Positions 38,736-47,923 of a stretch of DNA of 64,000 nt are shown piece by piece. A program made the position numbers and the translations under genes. Each line of letters starts with the position of its first letter. The stretch's first letter is position 1. The notes beneath the pieces are model-generated. The model had not been told where the DNA came from and did no database searches. It was given only the letters and a program-made list of their open reading frames with translations. The stretch comes from UBA12087 sp964370815. GTDB lineage: Bacteria; Chloroflexota; Anaerolineae; Anaerolineales; Villigracilaceae. Location of the stretch: contig CAYJKQ010000007.1 of assembly GCA_964370815.1 (NCBI GenBank), forward strand, positions 1-64,000. Direction: 5' to 3'.

Positions 38736-41282
38736 GTGCCACTCACATCCTTGCTTGATGCCTGGCGGGTCGATCCGGATACCGGACCCAACATCTCCAC
38801 CTGGCGTACCCTACCCGGGCGTCCTGCCCGGCTGCACACCCTGCCTGCCGATCTGCCCCCTGCGCTTGCTGCTGCTCTTACCCGGCATGGCATTTCCAGG
38901 CTTTTCAGCCACCAGTCCCAATCGTGGGGGCATACCCGCAATGGGCAGCATGTCGTTGTAGCCACCGGCACTGCCAGCGGCAAGAGCCTCGCTTTTCAGC
39001 TTCCGGTGCTTTCCGCCCTGCTCGAGAACCCGCAGGCGCGTGCCCTGCTGCTCTATCCCACCAAAGCCCTGGCGCAGGATCAGCTCTCAAGCCTGAACAC
39101 CTGGCTGGATGAGCTCAGGCAGGCATCCCCCACCAGCCATGACATCGTGGCTTCCATCTACGACGGAGACACGCCTGCCTCCCGGCGCACTGCCATCCGC
39201 AACCAGGCTCACATCCTGCTGACCAATCCAGACATGCTTCACATGGGCATCCTGCCTCACCATACCAACTGGGAGGCTTTCTTTCAGAATTTACGTTTCA
39301 TCGTTCTGGATGAAGTCCATACCTACCGTGGGGTATTCGGCTCGCATGTTGCCAATCTCATCCGGCGCCTCAAACGCATCGCCCATTTCTATGGAGCCCA
39401 TCCACAGTTCATCATGACCTCCGCCACCATCGGCAACCCCAAAGAGCTGGCCGAAAAGTTGATCGAAGCCCCGGTCGCCTTGATCGATGAGGACGGTTCC
39501 GGGCGTGGCGAACGTCACTTTCTGATCTTCAACCCTCCCATTGTGGATCCTTCTCTGGGGATCCGCAAGTCGGCTGTCCAGGAGGGGGTGCGCCTGGCAA
39601 AAAACCTGTACACACACCAGGTGCAAAGTGTTGTTTTTACACGCTCGCGCCGTAGTGTCGAGATCTTCCTGAAATATTTGCAGGAATCCACTCCCAACAC
39701 GCTGCTCTCGTCAGCCAGTGGATTGGGTGCACAGATCCGCGGCTATCGTTCCGGTTATCTGCCCGGGCAGCGCCGCGCCATCGAAAAAGGCTTGCGCTCC
39801 GGGCATACCCGCCTGGTGGTTGCCACCAATGCCCTCGAGTTGGGCATCGACATCGGTGGCTTGGGAGCGGCTTTGCTGATCGGCTACCCGGGCAGCATAG
39901 CCAGCACCTGGCAGCAGGCTGGTCGCGCCGGGCGCGGTGATGATCCGGCTCTTGCCATCCTGGTTACAACGGCTGCCCCGCTCGACCAGTTCCTGGCGCA
40001 TCACCCGGATTATTTCCTGGGACGTTCTCCCGAACACGCCCTCATCAATCCGGATCACCTGCTGATCCTGCTCAATCATCTGCGCTGTGCAGCCTTTGAG
40101 CTTCCTTTCAGATCAGGGGAAAATTTCGGCAGCCTTGCGGCTGAACAGGTCGGTGAGTTCCTGGATTTTCTGGTATCCAGCCAGGAGCTGCATTACTCGG
40201 CTGACCGCTATTACTGGATGGCGGATGCCTACCCTGCTGCTGGTCTCTCCCTCCGTTCAGCTACTGCTTCCAGCGTGGTCTTGCAGGTCGAGCATGACGG
40301 CAAACCCTACAGTCTCGGGCAGGTTGACCTGGCCTCTGCCAGTTGGATGGTGCACCCGGGCGCGGTTTACCTGCACGAGGCTCAGCAGTTCTTTGTTCAG
40401 GAGCTGGACCTGGTCAGCAACCGCGCCACGCTCAAACCGGTCGCCCTGGATTATTTTACCGAACCATTGCGCCACACCGACCTTAGCCTGCGGGCTCTCA
40501 CAGAACAGCAATCCGTACCTGGTGGCATGAAGAATCATGGCGAGATCCAGGTTACCACGCAGGTCACAGGGTTCCGAAAACGCCAGTGGCTCTCAGGCGA
40601 GAATCTGGGTGAGGAAACCCTCGAGATGGCGCCGGACGAGCTGCAGACCACCGGTTACTGGGTGACTCTCTCAGAATCGGTGGTCAACTCCTTGCGTGAA
40701 GCAGGGGTCTGGAAAAATGATGTCAATGATTACGGCAGTAACTGGTCGGCACTGCGTGCAGCTGTGCGCCTGCGCGATGAGTATCGCTGCCAGGTCTGCG
40801 GACTTCCCGAAAATGGCAGGCAGCATGAAGTCCACCATAAGCAGCCTTTCCGCCAGTTCACCTCGCCTGCTGAAGCCAACCGCATGAACAACCTGGTCAC
40901 CCTCTGCCCCGCCTGTCATCGCCTGGCGGAGGCCAATGTGCGCATGCGCAGCGGTCTGGCGGGTCTTGCCAGCGTGCTGGGTCAGTTGGCACCCCTCTTC
41001 CTGATGTGCGATACCGCCGACCTGGGTATCTTCGCCGACCCCAAAGCCGCGTTTGCGGATAACCTGCCTGCCGTGGCTCTCTATGATCACATTCCGGCTG
41101 GAATTGGCTTCAGTCAGAAGCTTTTCGAAATGCACACCGAACTTGTCCGGCAAGCCCTCGAACTGGTCCAGGAATGTCCCTGCCAGGATGGCTGCCCCTC
41201 CTGCGTCGGCCCGGCTGGCGAGAACGGAGTGGGCGGTCGCCAGGAAACCCTCGCCATCCTGAAATATCTGACAGAAGAATAA
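38736..41282 (+). CDS. MrfA/YprA-like superfamily 2 helicase with inserted HNH domain
   Basis: 848 residues. Residues about 50-450 are a DEAD/DEAH helicase: Q-motif region SHQSQSW, Walker A ATGTASGKS, LLLYPTKALAQDQ, DEVHTYRGVFGSH, SATIGNP and QQAGRAGRG. The C-terminal part is DUF1998-like, with the zinc motif CPCQDGCPSC near residue 812. This is the layout of MrfA, which helps repair mitomycin C damage. Between them, near residues 670-730, is an HNH endonuclease-like segment (YRCQVCGL, HEVHHKQPF, NLVTLCPACHRLAE) with two CxxC and His-His. It is not part of the MrfA layout I know. GTG start directly after the terC stop. Confidence 0.88.
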   Translation: MPLTSLLDAWRVDPDTGPNISTWRTLPGRPARLHTLPADLPPALAAALTRHGISRLFSHQSQSWGHTRNGQHVVVATGTASGKSLAFQLPVLSALLENPQARALLLYPTKALAQDQLSSLNTWLDELRQASPTSHDIVASIYDGDTPASRRTAIRNQAHILLTNPDMLHMGILPHHTNWEAFFQNLRFIVLDEVHTYRGVFGSHVANLIRRLKRIAHFYGAHPQFIMTSATIGNPKELAEKLIEAPVALIDEDGSGRGERHFLIFNPPIVDPSLGIRKSAVQEGVRLAKNLYTHQVQSVVFTRSRRSVEIFLKYLQESTPNTLLSSASGLGAQIRGYRSGYLPGQRRAIEKGLRSGHTRLVVATNALELGIDIGGLGAALLIGYPGSIASTWQQAGRAGRGDDPALAILVTTAAPLDQFLAHHPDYFLGRSPEHALINPDHLLILLNHLRCAAFELPFRSGENFGSLAAEQVGEFLDFLVSSQELHYSADRYYWMADAYPAAGLSLRSATASSVVLQVEHDGKPYSLGQVDLASASWMVHPGAVYLHEAQQFFVQELDLVSNRATLKPVALDYFTEPLRHTDLSLRALTEQQSVPGGMKNHGEIQVTTQVTGFRKRQWLSGENLGEETLEMAPDELQTTGYWVTLSESVVNSLREAGVWKNDVNDYGSNWSALRAAVRLRDEYRCQVCGLPENGRQHEVHHKQPFRQFTSPAEANRMNNLVTLCPACHRLAEANVRMRSGLAGLASVLGQLAPLFLMCDTADLGIFADPKAAFADNLPAVALYDHIPAGIGFSQKLFEMHTELVRQALELVQECPCQDGCPSCVGPAGENGVGGRQETLAILKYLTEE

Positions 41283-41849
41283 CTAGCATCCAATGAACTA
41301 GACTTGGAAAGCCATTAAAATTATTTCACTCTCCCGAGGACTTACAGTAGAGAGTCTTCCGCTCATTAGCCACTCTGAGGGAGGTTATTTTTGGTCCGAT
41401 ACGTGCATCGGAAGGAAGTGCAAGCGAAAGTCCTCTCATTTATTTATCATCCTGAGCAGTAATCATATTTGCTGGAAAGACCATCAGAACTGCAAGAAGT
41501 GTGATAATGAAACTCTCGGAAAAATATCCCTATCAAGAAGTGTATGGAAGAAGCATCTCCTAAAAAAACACTTTTTTCAAGCCTCGACCTGTTATTTCTA
41601 TTTAAGTCGGGGCTGAAAGATCATTTTCAATAACATTTTTATGAAATGGCTCAGAAAAAGAGATGCAAAATAGAGAAAATTATGCTAATATTAAGTGAAA
41701 TTTGCCACAACCATCACACCTTTGATGTGAGGATATTGATAAAGTTTATTCAACGTGGATTTCCTGTGTATAAATTTATTAAGTTGTAAATTCTCACCAT
41801 ACCTTCAGAAAACCAAAACCTCATATATTCAATTCTTGAAGGAGATGCC
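41283..41849. other. Gene-free intergenic region
   Basis: 567 bases, AT-rich after 41560. I see no gene, RNA or member of the large repeat families, and no persuasive promoter. Confidence 0.5.
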
Positions 41850-42989
41850 ATGAAAAGATCTATTGTTTTTGGACTCTTGATCATCACCAGCCTGGTTTTA
41901 TGTGCCTGTGGATCGAAGATAGCGGAAACTCCGGTACCTTCACCAACCAATTCCATTGCGCCAACGAATATGGCTCCGGAGAACACACCATTACCAACCA
42001 GCACCGCAACGGCAGCTCCTTTTGACCTGGCTTCGGTGAAAGAGATTCTCAATGTTGAAGAGATCGAAAAGATCCAAACCTCGACTGAGCGGATCTCCAG
42101 TCTCGCTCTCAGCCCAGATGGTATGCTGCTGGCATATGGCAATTCAGATGACAACCTGATCAGGCTTGTGGATATGTCTACTGGCGAAGAAGTGGCAACC
42201 CTCGAAGGTCATACTGCACCTGTAGCAAACCTTGCCTTCAGCCCGGATGGAAAATTGCTGGCTTCAGGAAACACCACTCTTCAAAAACCCAATAACACTA
42301 TGCGACTGTGGGATGTGCAAACAGAAACCCAATTGGCAAGTTTGGAAAACACAGGCGTTTATAGCCTGGTCTTCAGTCCTGATGGGAGTTACCTTGCAGG
42401 TCAGGGGGATGGAATTATCGTTTGGGATGGCAAGACACTTTCAGAAATAAAGACTCTTGAAAATTCCTCCGGGAAAGTCTCTTTCAGCCCCGATAATTCA
42501 CTTCTGGCAGTTGCCACCGATAATGATGGCCTGGTGCATATTGTGAATATGGCAACGGGTGAAGATTCCACCCTGCTGCCATTCGAGGCTGGTCCCATTT
42601 GGGTCCTGGCTTTCAGTCCTACAGGCAATTTACTGGCTTCCGGCAATGAAGATACAACCATCCAAATTTGGGATTACACGACCGGTGAGAAACTCACAAC
42701 TCTCAAAGGTCATAAGGGGAACCAGGATGATTTGATCTTCAGCCCTGATGGTGGTTTGCTGGCCTCGCTCGGCAGTGGAGTGTTTTTTAGCCGATCAGGA
42801 GGTCAAGTCACTGCAAGCTGGGTGGATGGAGACAGTTTTGTGCGTTTTTGGAATGTGGAAACCGGTAAGCAAATTGGAACCATCGAAAGCGATGCCAACA
42901 TTACCTGCATGTCTTTTGCCAGGGATTGGTCAATTATTGCAACCGGCAACGTTACTGGAGTTGTTCAAATCTGGCAAATCGTTCCCTGA
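41850..42989 (+). CDS. WD40-repeat lipoprotein
   Basis: 379 residues. Lipoprotein signal (FGLLIITSLVLCAC), a Thr/Pro-rich spacer, then about seven WD40 blades. These show as repeated LAFSPDGKLLASG, MRLWDVQTETQLA, FSPTGNLLASGNEDTTIQIW and IQIWDYTTGEKLTTLKGH units. The protein should form a beta-propeller outside the membrane. The ligand is unknown. GGAG precedes the ATG by 5 bases. Confidence 0.9.
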   Translation: MKRSIVFGLLIITSLVLCACGSKIAETPVPSPTNSIAPTNMAPENTPLPTSTATAAPFDLASVKEILNVEEIEKIQTSTERISSLALSPDGMLLAYGNSDDNLIRLVDMSTGEEVATLEGHTAPVANLAFSPDGKLLASGNTTLQKPNNTMRLWDVQTETQLASLENTGVYSLVFSPDGSYLAGQGDGIIVWDGKTLSEIKTLENSSGKVSFSPDNSLLAVATDNDGLVHIVNMATGEDSTLLPFEAGPIWVLAFSPTGNLLASGNEDTTIQIWDYTTGEKLTTLKGHKGNQDDLIFSPDGGLLASLGSGVFFSRSGGQVTASWVDGDSFVRFWNVETGKQIGTIESDANITCMSFARDWSIIATGNVTGVVQIWQIVP

Positions 42990-43345
42990 CCGGAAAAAAC
43001 TGGGAACAAAAAAACCAACCGACATCTTCAATTTATAGGGAAACCTGCCACAGCACCCCGGTGTCTTTACAAGAGAGAGTCATCCCCTCATTTGTCATTC
43101 TCCCGAAGGACACCGGCGAAGTCCCCGACCCGCAGGGGAAAGGGGGGACGGTGTGAGCAAAGCGAAGAATCTACCCATTACTGAGGAGATTCTCACCTGC
43201 AAGGGAATGACAATACAGAAAGTCTTTTTCAACACTCTCTTACTGCAAATTTGCTGGAAAGTTGATATATAATATCCAAACCCATTACCATCTGCATATC
43301 AAATGTTCCCATTAAAGTGAACATTAAGAATAAAACCTGGAGGAA
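42990..43345. repeat. Interspersed repeat in the gap before the peroxiredoxin gene
   Basis: Contains GACACCGGCGAAGTCCCCGA and GGGGAAAGGGGGGACGGTGTG (43100-43155), a copy of the GC-rich unit also at 11760 and 22745. TATAAT at 43268-43273 is a plausible -10 for the peroxiredoxin gene, with no clear -35. No other gene was seen. Confidence 0.6.
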
Positions 43346-43349
43346 AAAT

Positions 43350-44117
43350 ATGGCATTGAAGATCGGAGAGCTTGCACCGGATTTCACATTGAAAAGTCAT
43401 TTCGGTGCATCCATAAAGTTGAGTGATTATCGCGGCAAGAACGTCGTCCTGGCATTCTTCCCGCTCGCCTGGACCCCGGTCTGAACAGCCCAGATCCCTT
43501 CCTATGAAACCCTCAAGGGCAAATTCGAAGGGATGGAGACCCAGGTCCTGGGTCTGAGTGTCGACAGCAAGCCATGCCTGACAGCCTGGGCTGAGAGCCT
43601 GGGTGGCATCACCTACCCCCTTTTGAGCGATTTTTATCCGCATGGCATGGTGGCGGTCAAGTATGGTGTCTTACGGGATGACGGAAAAAGCGAGCGTGCC
43701 ATTTTTGTGATCGATAAAGAAGGCTTCATCCGCTATATCGATGTCCATGATATCGATGAACAGCCGGACAACAATGTGCTGTTCAAGGTCCTGGAAGCCA
43801 TCGACCCCGAAGCTGCAGAGCGGGCTGATAAGCTGGAAAAAGCCGCCACCCCCTTGCCCCCCTTTGTAGAACCGCATGCGGATGTGGTCATGTACTGCAC
43901 AGCCTGGTGCCCGGGTTGTCGTCGCGCCCGTGCCTGGTTTGCTGAGAATAATATTGCCTATGTCGAGGTGGATGTCACAAAGGATCGCATGGCAGCTGCT
44001 CGAATTCGCGAGTGGAATAATGGCAGTGAAACCACCCCCACCTTCAACATCCGTGGCAAGATTTTCGCCAATTTTAACATAGCCGAAGTGCAAGAAGCCC
44101 TGGGGTTGAAGAAATAA
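43350..44117 (+). CDS. Selenocysteine peroxiredoxin fused to glutaredoxin
   Basis: Read from ATG 43350 (GGAGG 9 bases upstream) through an in-frame TGA at 43482-43484, giving 255 residues. The frame upstream of TGA encodes a full AhpC/TSA peroxiredoxin start, LKIGELAPDFTLKS, then VVLAFFPLAWTPV-U-TAQIPSYE. TGA is exactly at the peroxidatic Cys of the TPxCT motif (residue 45). A second Cys is at 76. Residues about 172-255 are a glutaredoxin domain with C187-P-G-C190 (WCPGCRRAR) and TTPTF. The enzyme should reduce peroxides, with the C-terminal domain recycling the selenenic acid. A later ATG (43533) would lose the active site. A true inactivating mutation is the alternative. Confidence 0.87.
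43482..43534 (+). promoter_or_regulatory. Sec TGA codon and candidate SECIS of the peroxiredoxin gene
   Basis: TGA is followed 9 bases later by ATCCCTTC (43494-43501), which pairs perfectly with GAAGGGAT (43527-43534). An inner stem CCCT/AGGG lies inside (43510-43519). No GGUC loop is present, so it is less canonical than the fdhA element. Confidence 0.5.
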
Positions 44118-44235
44118 CACCCTGACCACGGCAAGTTAATTAACAAAAACCAAACAAAGCTGCCATAATTTCAGCTCCGTCTGGTTTTTGATTTACGTGG
44201 ATAAAGTTTAATTCAAACCAACACCATCATCAATG

Positions 44236-44366
44236 CTTTAGTTCTTAACCAATATTCTTAGTGTCTTAGTGTCAAGGTGGAAAAAATCTAACCACTAAGG
44301 CACCAGGGCACAAAGGAAAAATAAACATTGTTCTCCTTGGTGTCTTAGCGCCTTCGTGGTGATGTT
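44236..44366. repeat. Inverted-repeat element with ACCACTAAGGC ends
   Basis: AACCACTAAGGCACCAGGGC (44290-44309) is roughly complementary to GTCTTAGCGCCTTCGTGGT (44343-44361), with CAAAGG/CCTTGG between them. A half copy, CTTAGTGTCTTAGTGTCAAG, precedes it. No gene lies in this gap. Confidence 0.7.
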
Positions 44367-44386
44367 TTTAAAATAGTGACTTGTGT

Positions 44387-44809
44387 TTACTGCCTGGTTA
44401 GAACAAGTTGGTTTTTTCCATTTACGATCGTGAGCTTATCTCCAACCAGTTTGAAATCCACGCTACCGGACAGAATGGATATGGAAATGCTTTCCTGGCT
44501 CATGCGTGGTTCATCGCATGCCATCTCTGTCATCATCATGGCCCCAAAGCTGATCTGGTTACCTTTCATAGTGTATTCTCCCCCAAAACTGTTGCAGCCA
44601 AAACTTCCGCCGACCGTTCCATCGCTTCCGAATTTGATGGAGGTTTCGACCCCTTTCGCAGCCGGGGTCGGATTGCTGGTCGGTCCATAGGATTCCAGCT
44701 TCCAGTTGGTATCTTTTAAGTTGGTTGTAGACGTTCCGGAAGAGCAGGCTGAAAGCAGCAACCCGAAAAGGATCGGAAGAAGGGTTACAAAATGCATTTT
44801 CTTATTCAT
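44387..44809 (-). CDS. META-domain lipoprotein
   Basis: About 140 residues from ATG 44809 with AGGAG 8 bases upstream; an in-frame upstream extension lacks a signal and a binding site. Lipoprotein signal TLLPILFGLLLSAC. Then comes a META/HslJ-like domain: TNWKLESYG, ISFGAMMMTEMACDEPRMSQ, and a VGDKLTIVNGKNQLVLTR end. META domains occur in HslJ-type proteins linked to heat or novobiocin response. The biochemical role is unknown. It stands alone. Confidence 0.88.
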   Translation of the reverse strand: MNKKMHFVTLLPILFGLLLSACSSGTSTTNLKDTNWKLESYGPTSNPTPAAKGVETSIKFGSDGTVGGSFGCNSFGGEYTMKGNQISFGAMMMTEMACDEPRMSQESISISILSGSVDFKLVGDKLTIVNGKNQLVLTRQ

Positions 44810-44999
44810 GGTTAGACTCCTGTTCTGATAAGGTTCTGTGGATCGTTGATCCTTCCTCGTAGACGCCTCCCATGGAATAAAAGTTCCCCCGAGCAACCGA
44901 TTCTTAACTCCCCGGATTGAAAAAATGTGCACTAAAGTAACAACACCTGGCAAGCCATGCAGCATTAAGTGATGATTGGTTGCTTTGTCACCCAAACAC

Positions 45000-46391
45000 T
45001 CAAGAATTCTTGTGCTCCATCAGGTACAGAACGCGTTTTGTCTCCCGGACAGGGATGGATTCATGGATCTCAAAATAGGGTTTAAAGGCAGTTTCGAAGC
45101 CCTCTTGTGTGTAATCCGGAAAGATGTCCTCACGTGAAGCCAGCAGGACTTGCACCTGGGAATCTTCTTTGGGAACAAATTCGATCACCAGCCAGCGCCC
45201 GGCTTGCTGGAAGAAATCCGCCAGGCGGGGCAGGGGCACATTGTTGGCGATCGCCAGGTGATGAATGAGTGCCAGTGCCAGGACAGCATCCACCGGTCCA
45301 CGCTCCAGGAGTGACATGCGCTCCCGGTTGTTCCAGCCGATTGCCGGGCTGGGATTGGTCAGGTCCAGCACCAGTGGCAGCAGGTTGGTGTCCTTGTTGG
45401 CTTTGCAGGCCAGGTAGTTTTGCTCAACTGCAGCCGGATCAATGTCGAATGCCACTGTGGGGATTCCTCTGCGGCTGGCTGCCCGGCTGAACAGGCCGGT
45501 ATTGGCGCCCAGGTCCCAGGCGGATTTGGGTGCCACCCGCTCCAGGAATTTTTCGATGACCTCCATTTTATGCAAGCTGGCGCTATCCGAATAATGCCCG
45601 CATGTTTCAGTATAATAATCCCCCCATTCCGTTCCTCTTGGTTTCCAGTGCAAGCCTTTAATGACTGCGCGCAGGCTTTCGATCAGTCCCTCCAGCGCAT
45701 GTTGACTCATGCCTGCCCCCCGATTGGATACCTTTTCCCCGCTCGAAGCATGCTTCTGCTGGAAGGAGGCGTGTAAATGGATGTGGGTGCTCAGCCCAAG
45801 ATTCAGACGGGTGCTTCCTGGCAGCAGTTGACTGACCAGGTCCAGCGGGATGCCATCGATATACACACGCAGCAGCTGGTTAAGACGTACATCCCGTTTC
45901 GCCATCAGCGCCAGGGGTGCCAAAAAATGCTGGCAGAATTGCCGGTAAGCCACCCAGGGTTGTCCCGCTTTGTATACTTCAAAGGATAACGTATCGATCA
46001 GGATGGGCTTGGCGTCCCGGAATTGAATGTTATAAGCGCTGGCATCTTTAAGCGACATCCCTTTATTGAGGGCACGTTTCTGGATGCTCAGGGTGCGCAG
46101 CGCAGCATCCTTTAATTGGCTGAAACACCATTCATACGGATACGAGATCGGTTCCACCAATTCGGGGCGCAGAACTTTGAAAGCCAGCCTGGCTTGTTCG
46201 GGTTCTACATCCACTTCAGAATGAGCCACCAGCCAGCCTTTTTCCACCAGTTCGGCATACAACCCGCATGAATTTAACAGTTCATATTCTTCCTGGTAGG
46301 AGCGGTTCACCTGGCGGTAAAGGATCCCATCCCTCCGGAACAGGAACCCGGATGGATCCCGAAAGGATGCCGGATGCACCTGGTTATTCAT
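45000..46391 (-). CDS. Class I SAM-dependent methyltransferase, NoeA-like
   Basis: About 463 residues. The N-terminal 250 residues (DPSGFLFRRDGILYRQVN, PYEWCFSQLKDAALRTL, DASAYNIQF..PILIDTLSFE) are typical of a family annotated as NoeA-like or nodulation-related methyltransferases. A C-terminal Rossmann domain has SAWDLGANTGLFSRAAS, VAFDIDPAAV, VDAVLALALIHHL and WLVIEFVPKEDSQV. Substrate unknown; a surface glycan is a guess from family naming. Its ATG (46391) overlaps the stop of the small membrane protein upstream, so the two are coupled. Confidence 0.82.
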   Translation of the reverse strand: MNNQVHPASFRDPSGFLFRRDGILYRQVNRSYQEEYELLNSCGLYAELVEKGWLVAHSEVDVEPEQARLAFKVLRPELVEPISYPYEWCFSQLKDAALRTLSIQKRALNKGMSLKDASAYNIQFRDAKPILIDTLSFEVYKAGQPWVAYRQFCQHFLAPLALMAKRDVRLNQLLRVYIDGIPLDLVSQLLPGSTRLNLGLSTHIHLHASFQQKHASSGEKVSNRGAGMSQHALEGLIESLRAVIKGLHWKPRGTEWGDYYTETCGHYSDSASLHKMEVIEKFLERVAPKSAWDLGANTGLFSRAASRRGIPTVAFDIDPAAVEQNYLACKANKDTNLLPLVLDLTNPSPAIGWNNRERMSLLERGPVDAVLALALIHHLAIANNVPLPRLADFFQQAGRWLVIEFVPKEDSQVQVLLASREDIFPDYTQEGFETAFKPYFEIHESIPVRETKRVLYLMEHKNS

Positions 46392-46590
46392 CGTCCTCAT
46401 CTTCCGTCTGATCTGGCTTGTTGCGTCCGAACAGCTTCACGATGCGAGACCAGGAAGCTCGCAGCAGGATACCTGCCCCCAATAGCCCTGCCAGAAGCAG
46501 TTGAATAAGAATGGAACCGCTGCCCGGGTCCAGGTAGGGGTGCTGGTCCGTAAGATGTCCGATAAGTTGACCGATGGTCATAAAGCTCAT
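46384..46590 (-). CDS. Small one-helix membrane protein with YLDPGSGS motif
   Basis: About 68 residues from ATG 46590 with GGAGG 5 bases upstream; a longer in-frame start lacks that site. It has the motif HPYLDPGSGSILIQLLLAG, a single membrane helix, a basic segment and an acidic tail (DQTEDEDDE). Similar small proteins with YLDPGSGS before a helix occur beside methyltransferase or surface-polymer genes. The function is unknown. It overlaps the methyltransferase gene by 8 bases and is probably its partner. Confidence 0.8.
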   Translation of the reverse strand: MSFMTIGQLIGHLTDQHPYLDPGSGSILIQLLLAGLLGAGILLRASWSRIVKLFGRNKPDQTEDEDDE

Positions 46591-46618
46591 GCCTGCCTCC
46601 AAAAAAAAATAATCGGAT

Positions 46619-46672
46619 CGTCCCGAAGGTTGTTGCAACCATAAAAGGTATTTTTCTCAAACCTCTGGGACG
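46619..46672. terminator. Imperfect CGTCCCGAAGGTT hairpin
   Basis: CGTCCCGAAGGTT (46619-46631) pairs with AACCTCTGGGACG (46660-46672) with one mismatch region. It lies between the DUF711 gene and the small membrane protein on the minus strand, with a T-run (46610-46602 on that strand) further on. Confidence 0.5.
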
Positions 46673-46699
46673 CTGTTTTATAAATGTGAAAGAACCGGA

Positions 46700-47923
46700 T
46701 CACTTTCCCTTGCGGCTCTCCAGCTGGAATGTCTCCGTGCCTCCCAATGGTTTTTTTAACGCTTTTGAATCCAGCGCCATGACACGGCTGTTGGCAAAGA
46801 AGGGGAAATCGAATTCTGTCATGTCACCGGCTTGTTTGCCGGGGATCGGCATCAGGCGCGCCGTCAGCGGCTTGTTCAGGCGCAGCGCCAGGGCAGACAG
46901 ATCGAGCAGCAGGGCTTGGATCTCCTCAGCCTTCACATCCCCGGGCAAGGGAACGGTATCCAATCCTGTGCCGCACACTGCGGAATACATTAACAGGTCT
47001 TTAATGCTCAGCGAGCCATCCGCAGCCCGCCCTGCCAGGGTGGCATCCTCCAGCACAGGCATGAACAACCCACAAAAACCGGTATGCGGGAAATCAGCCC
47101 TTTCAATGGCTTCGGTCAGGATGGCTGCTCCAGCCAGGGAGCCATGCCAGCCCACCTGTCCGACCCCCAGTGCTTCCAGGGCTGTACCCAGTGATAGGGA
47201 AACTTCCGGGAAGGGTGCCAGCGAGAAGTCTATGCCGCCGAAGCGGGCACCGTGTTTGAACTTCAGCAGGTCTGCCACGGGCACCAGGTTGCGGGCGTGT
47301 TCCTCCAGGGTTGCCACAAGGGCTTGCTGACCGGAGTCCACGCTGTCCGCAGATTTAAAAGCCATCACAGCCAGGTCAGCCGCTTCAGTGGCGATCGCAA
47401 AAGCCGGGTTGCTGCCTTCGTGATAGGAAGCTGGAAAGAATGGGGTGCCGGGTGCCACGTTTGCCAGGGCTGCAAATCGCAGGTTGGCAAACCCATCCGC
47501 TGAGATCTTGGAACAGCGTATCATCACTTTGGCGCAGGCTTGGATTGCCTTCAGCGAGATGCGCTTGTGGCTGTCAGCTATGATCCCGGAAAAGAAAATA
47601 CCCTCCGAAGCAGCGATGGCATCCGGTATAACGTCATAACTTTGTGGTATTTCCGGTAAGGCTGGTCCCAGGGCAGCGTAGGCGATACCTGCCTTTTGGA
47701 TGGACTGCGCCAGCATTTCAGCCAGGTGGGGAGTTTCGTGGATCTTGCGCTCTCCCAGCAATAGCGGGAAAGGGATGGTTGCCAGCCGTGTGGTCTGAAC
47801 TTCATAATCCGCGCCTTCAAAAGCGCTCCTGGCATCTTTCAGGAATTCTCCAGCCAGGCGTAATCGTTTTTCGTCCAGCGGCCAGCCGGGATTACAAAAG
47901 TAGGTGATCGAACGGATCTTCAT
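46700..47923 (-). CDS. DUF711 (UPF0210) family protein
   Basis: 407 residues. The pattern MKIRSITYFCNPGW, TRLATIPFP, GIAYAALGPAL, NLRFAALANVAPGTPFFPASYH and GGIDFSLAPFP is the DUF711 family, whose fold is related to a glycyl-radical-like barrel in some structures but whose reaction is unknown. It overlaps the SpoU methyltransferase gene by ATGA and so is translationally coupled to it. Confidence 0.85.
   Translation of the reverse strand: MKIRSITYFCNPGWPLDEKRLRLAGEFLKDARSAFEGADYEVQTTRLATIPFPLLLGERKIHETPHLAEMLAQSIQKAGIAYAALGPALPEIPQSYDVIPDAIAASEGIFFSGIIADSHKRISLKAIQACAKVMIRCSKISADGFANLRFAALANVAPGTPFFPASYHEGSNPAFAIATEAADLAVMAFKSADSVDSGQQALVATLEEHARNLVPVADLLKFKHGARFGGIDFSLAPFPEVSLSLGTALEALGVGQVGWHGSLAGAAILTEAIERADFPHTGFCGLFMPVLEDATLAGRAADGSLSIKDLLMYSAVCGTGLDTVPLPGDVKAEEIQALLLDLSALALRLNKPLTARLMPIPGKQAGDMTEFDFPFFANSRVMALDSKALKKPLGGTETFQLESRKGK

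Noticed and set aside
43533..44117. A shorter peroxiredoxin starting at 43533
   Set aside because: It would lack the ribosome-binding site, the beta strands and the active-site residue encoded upstream from 43350.
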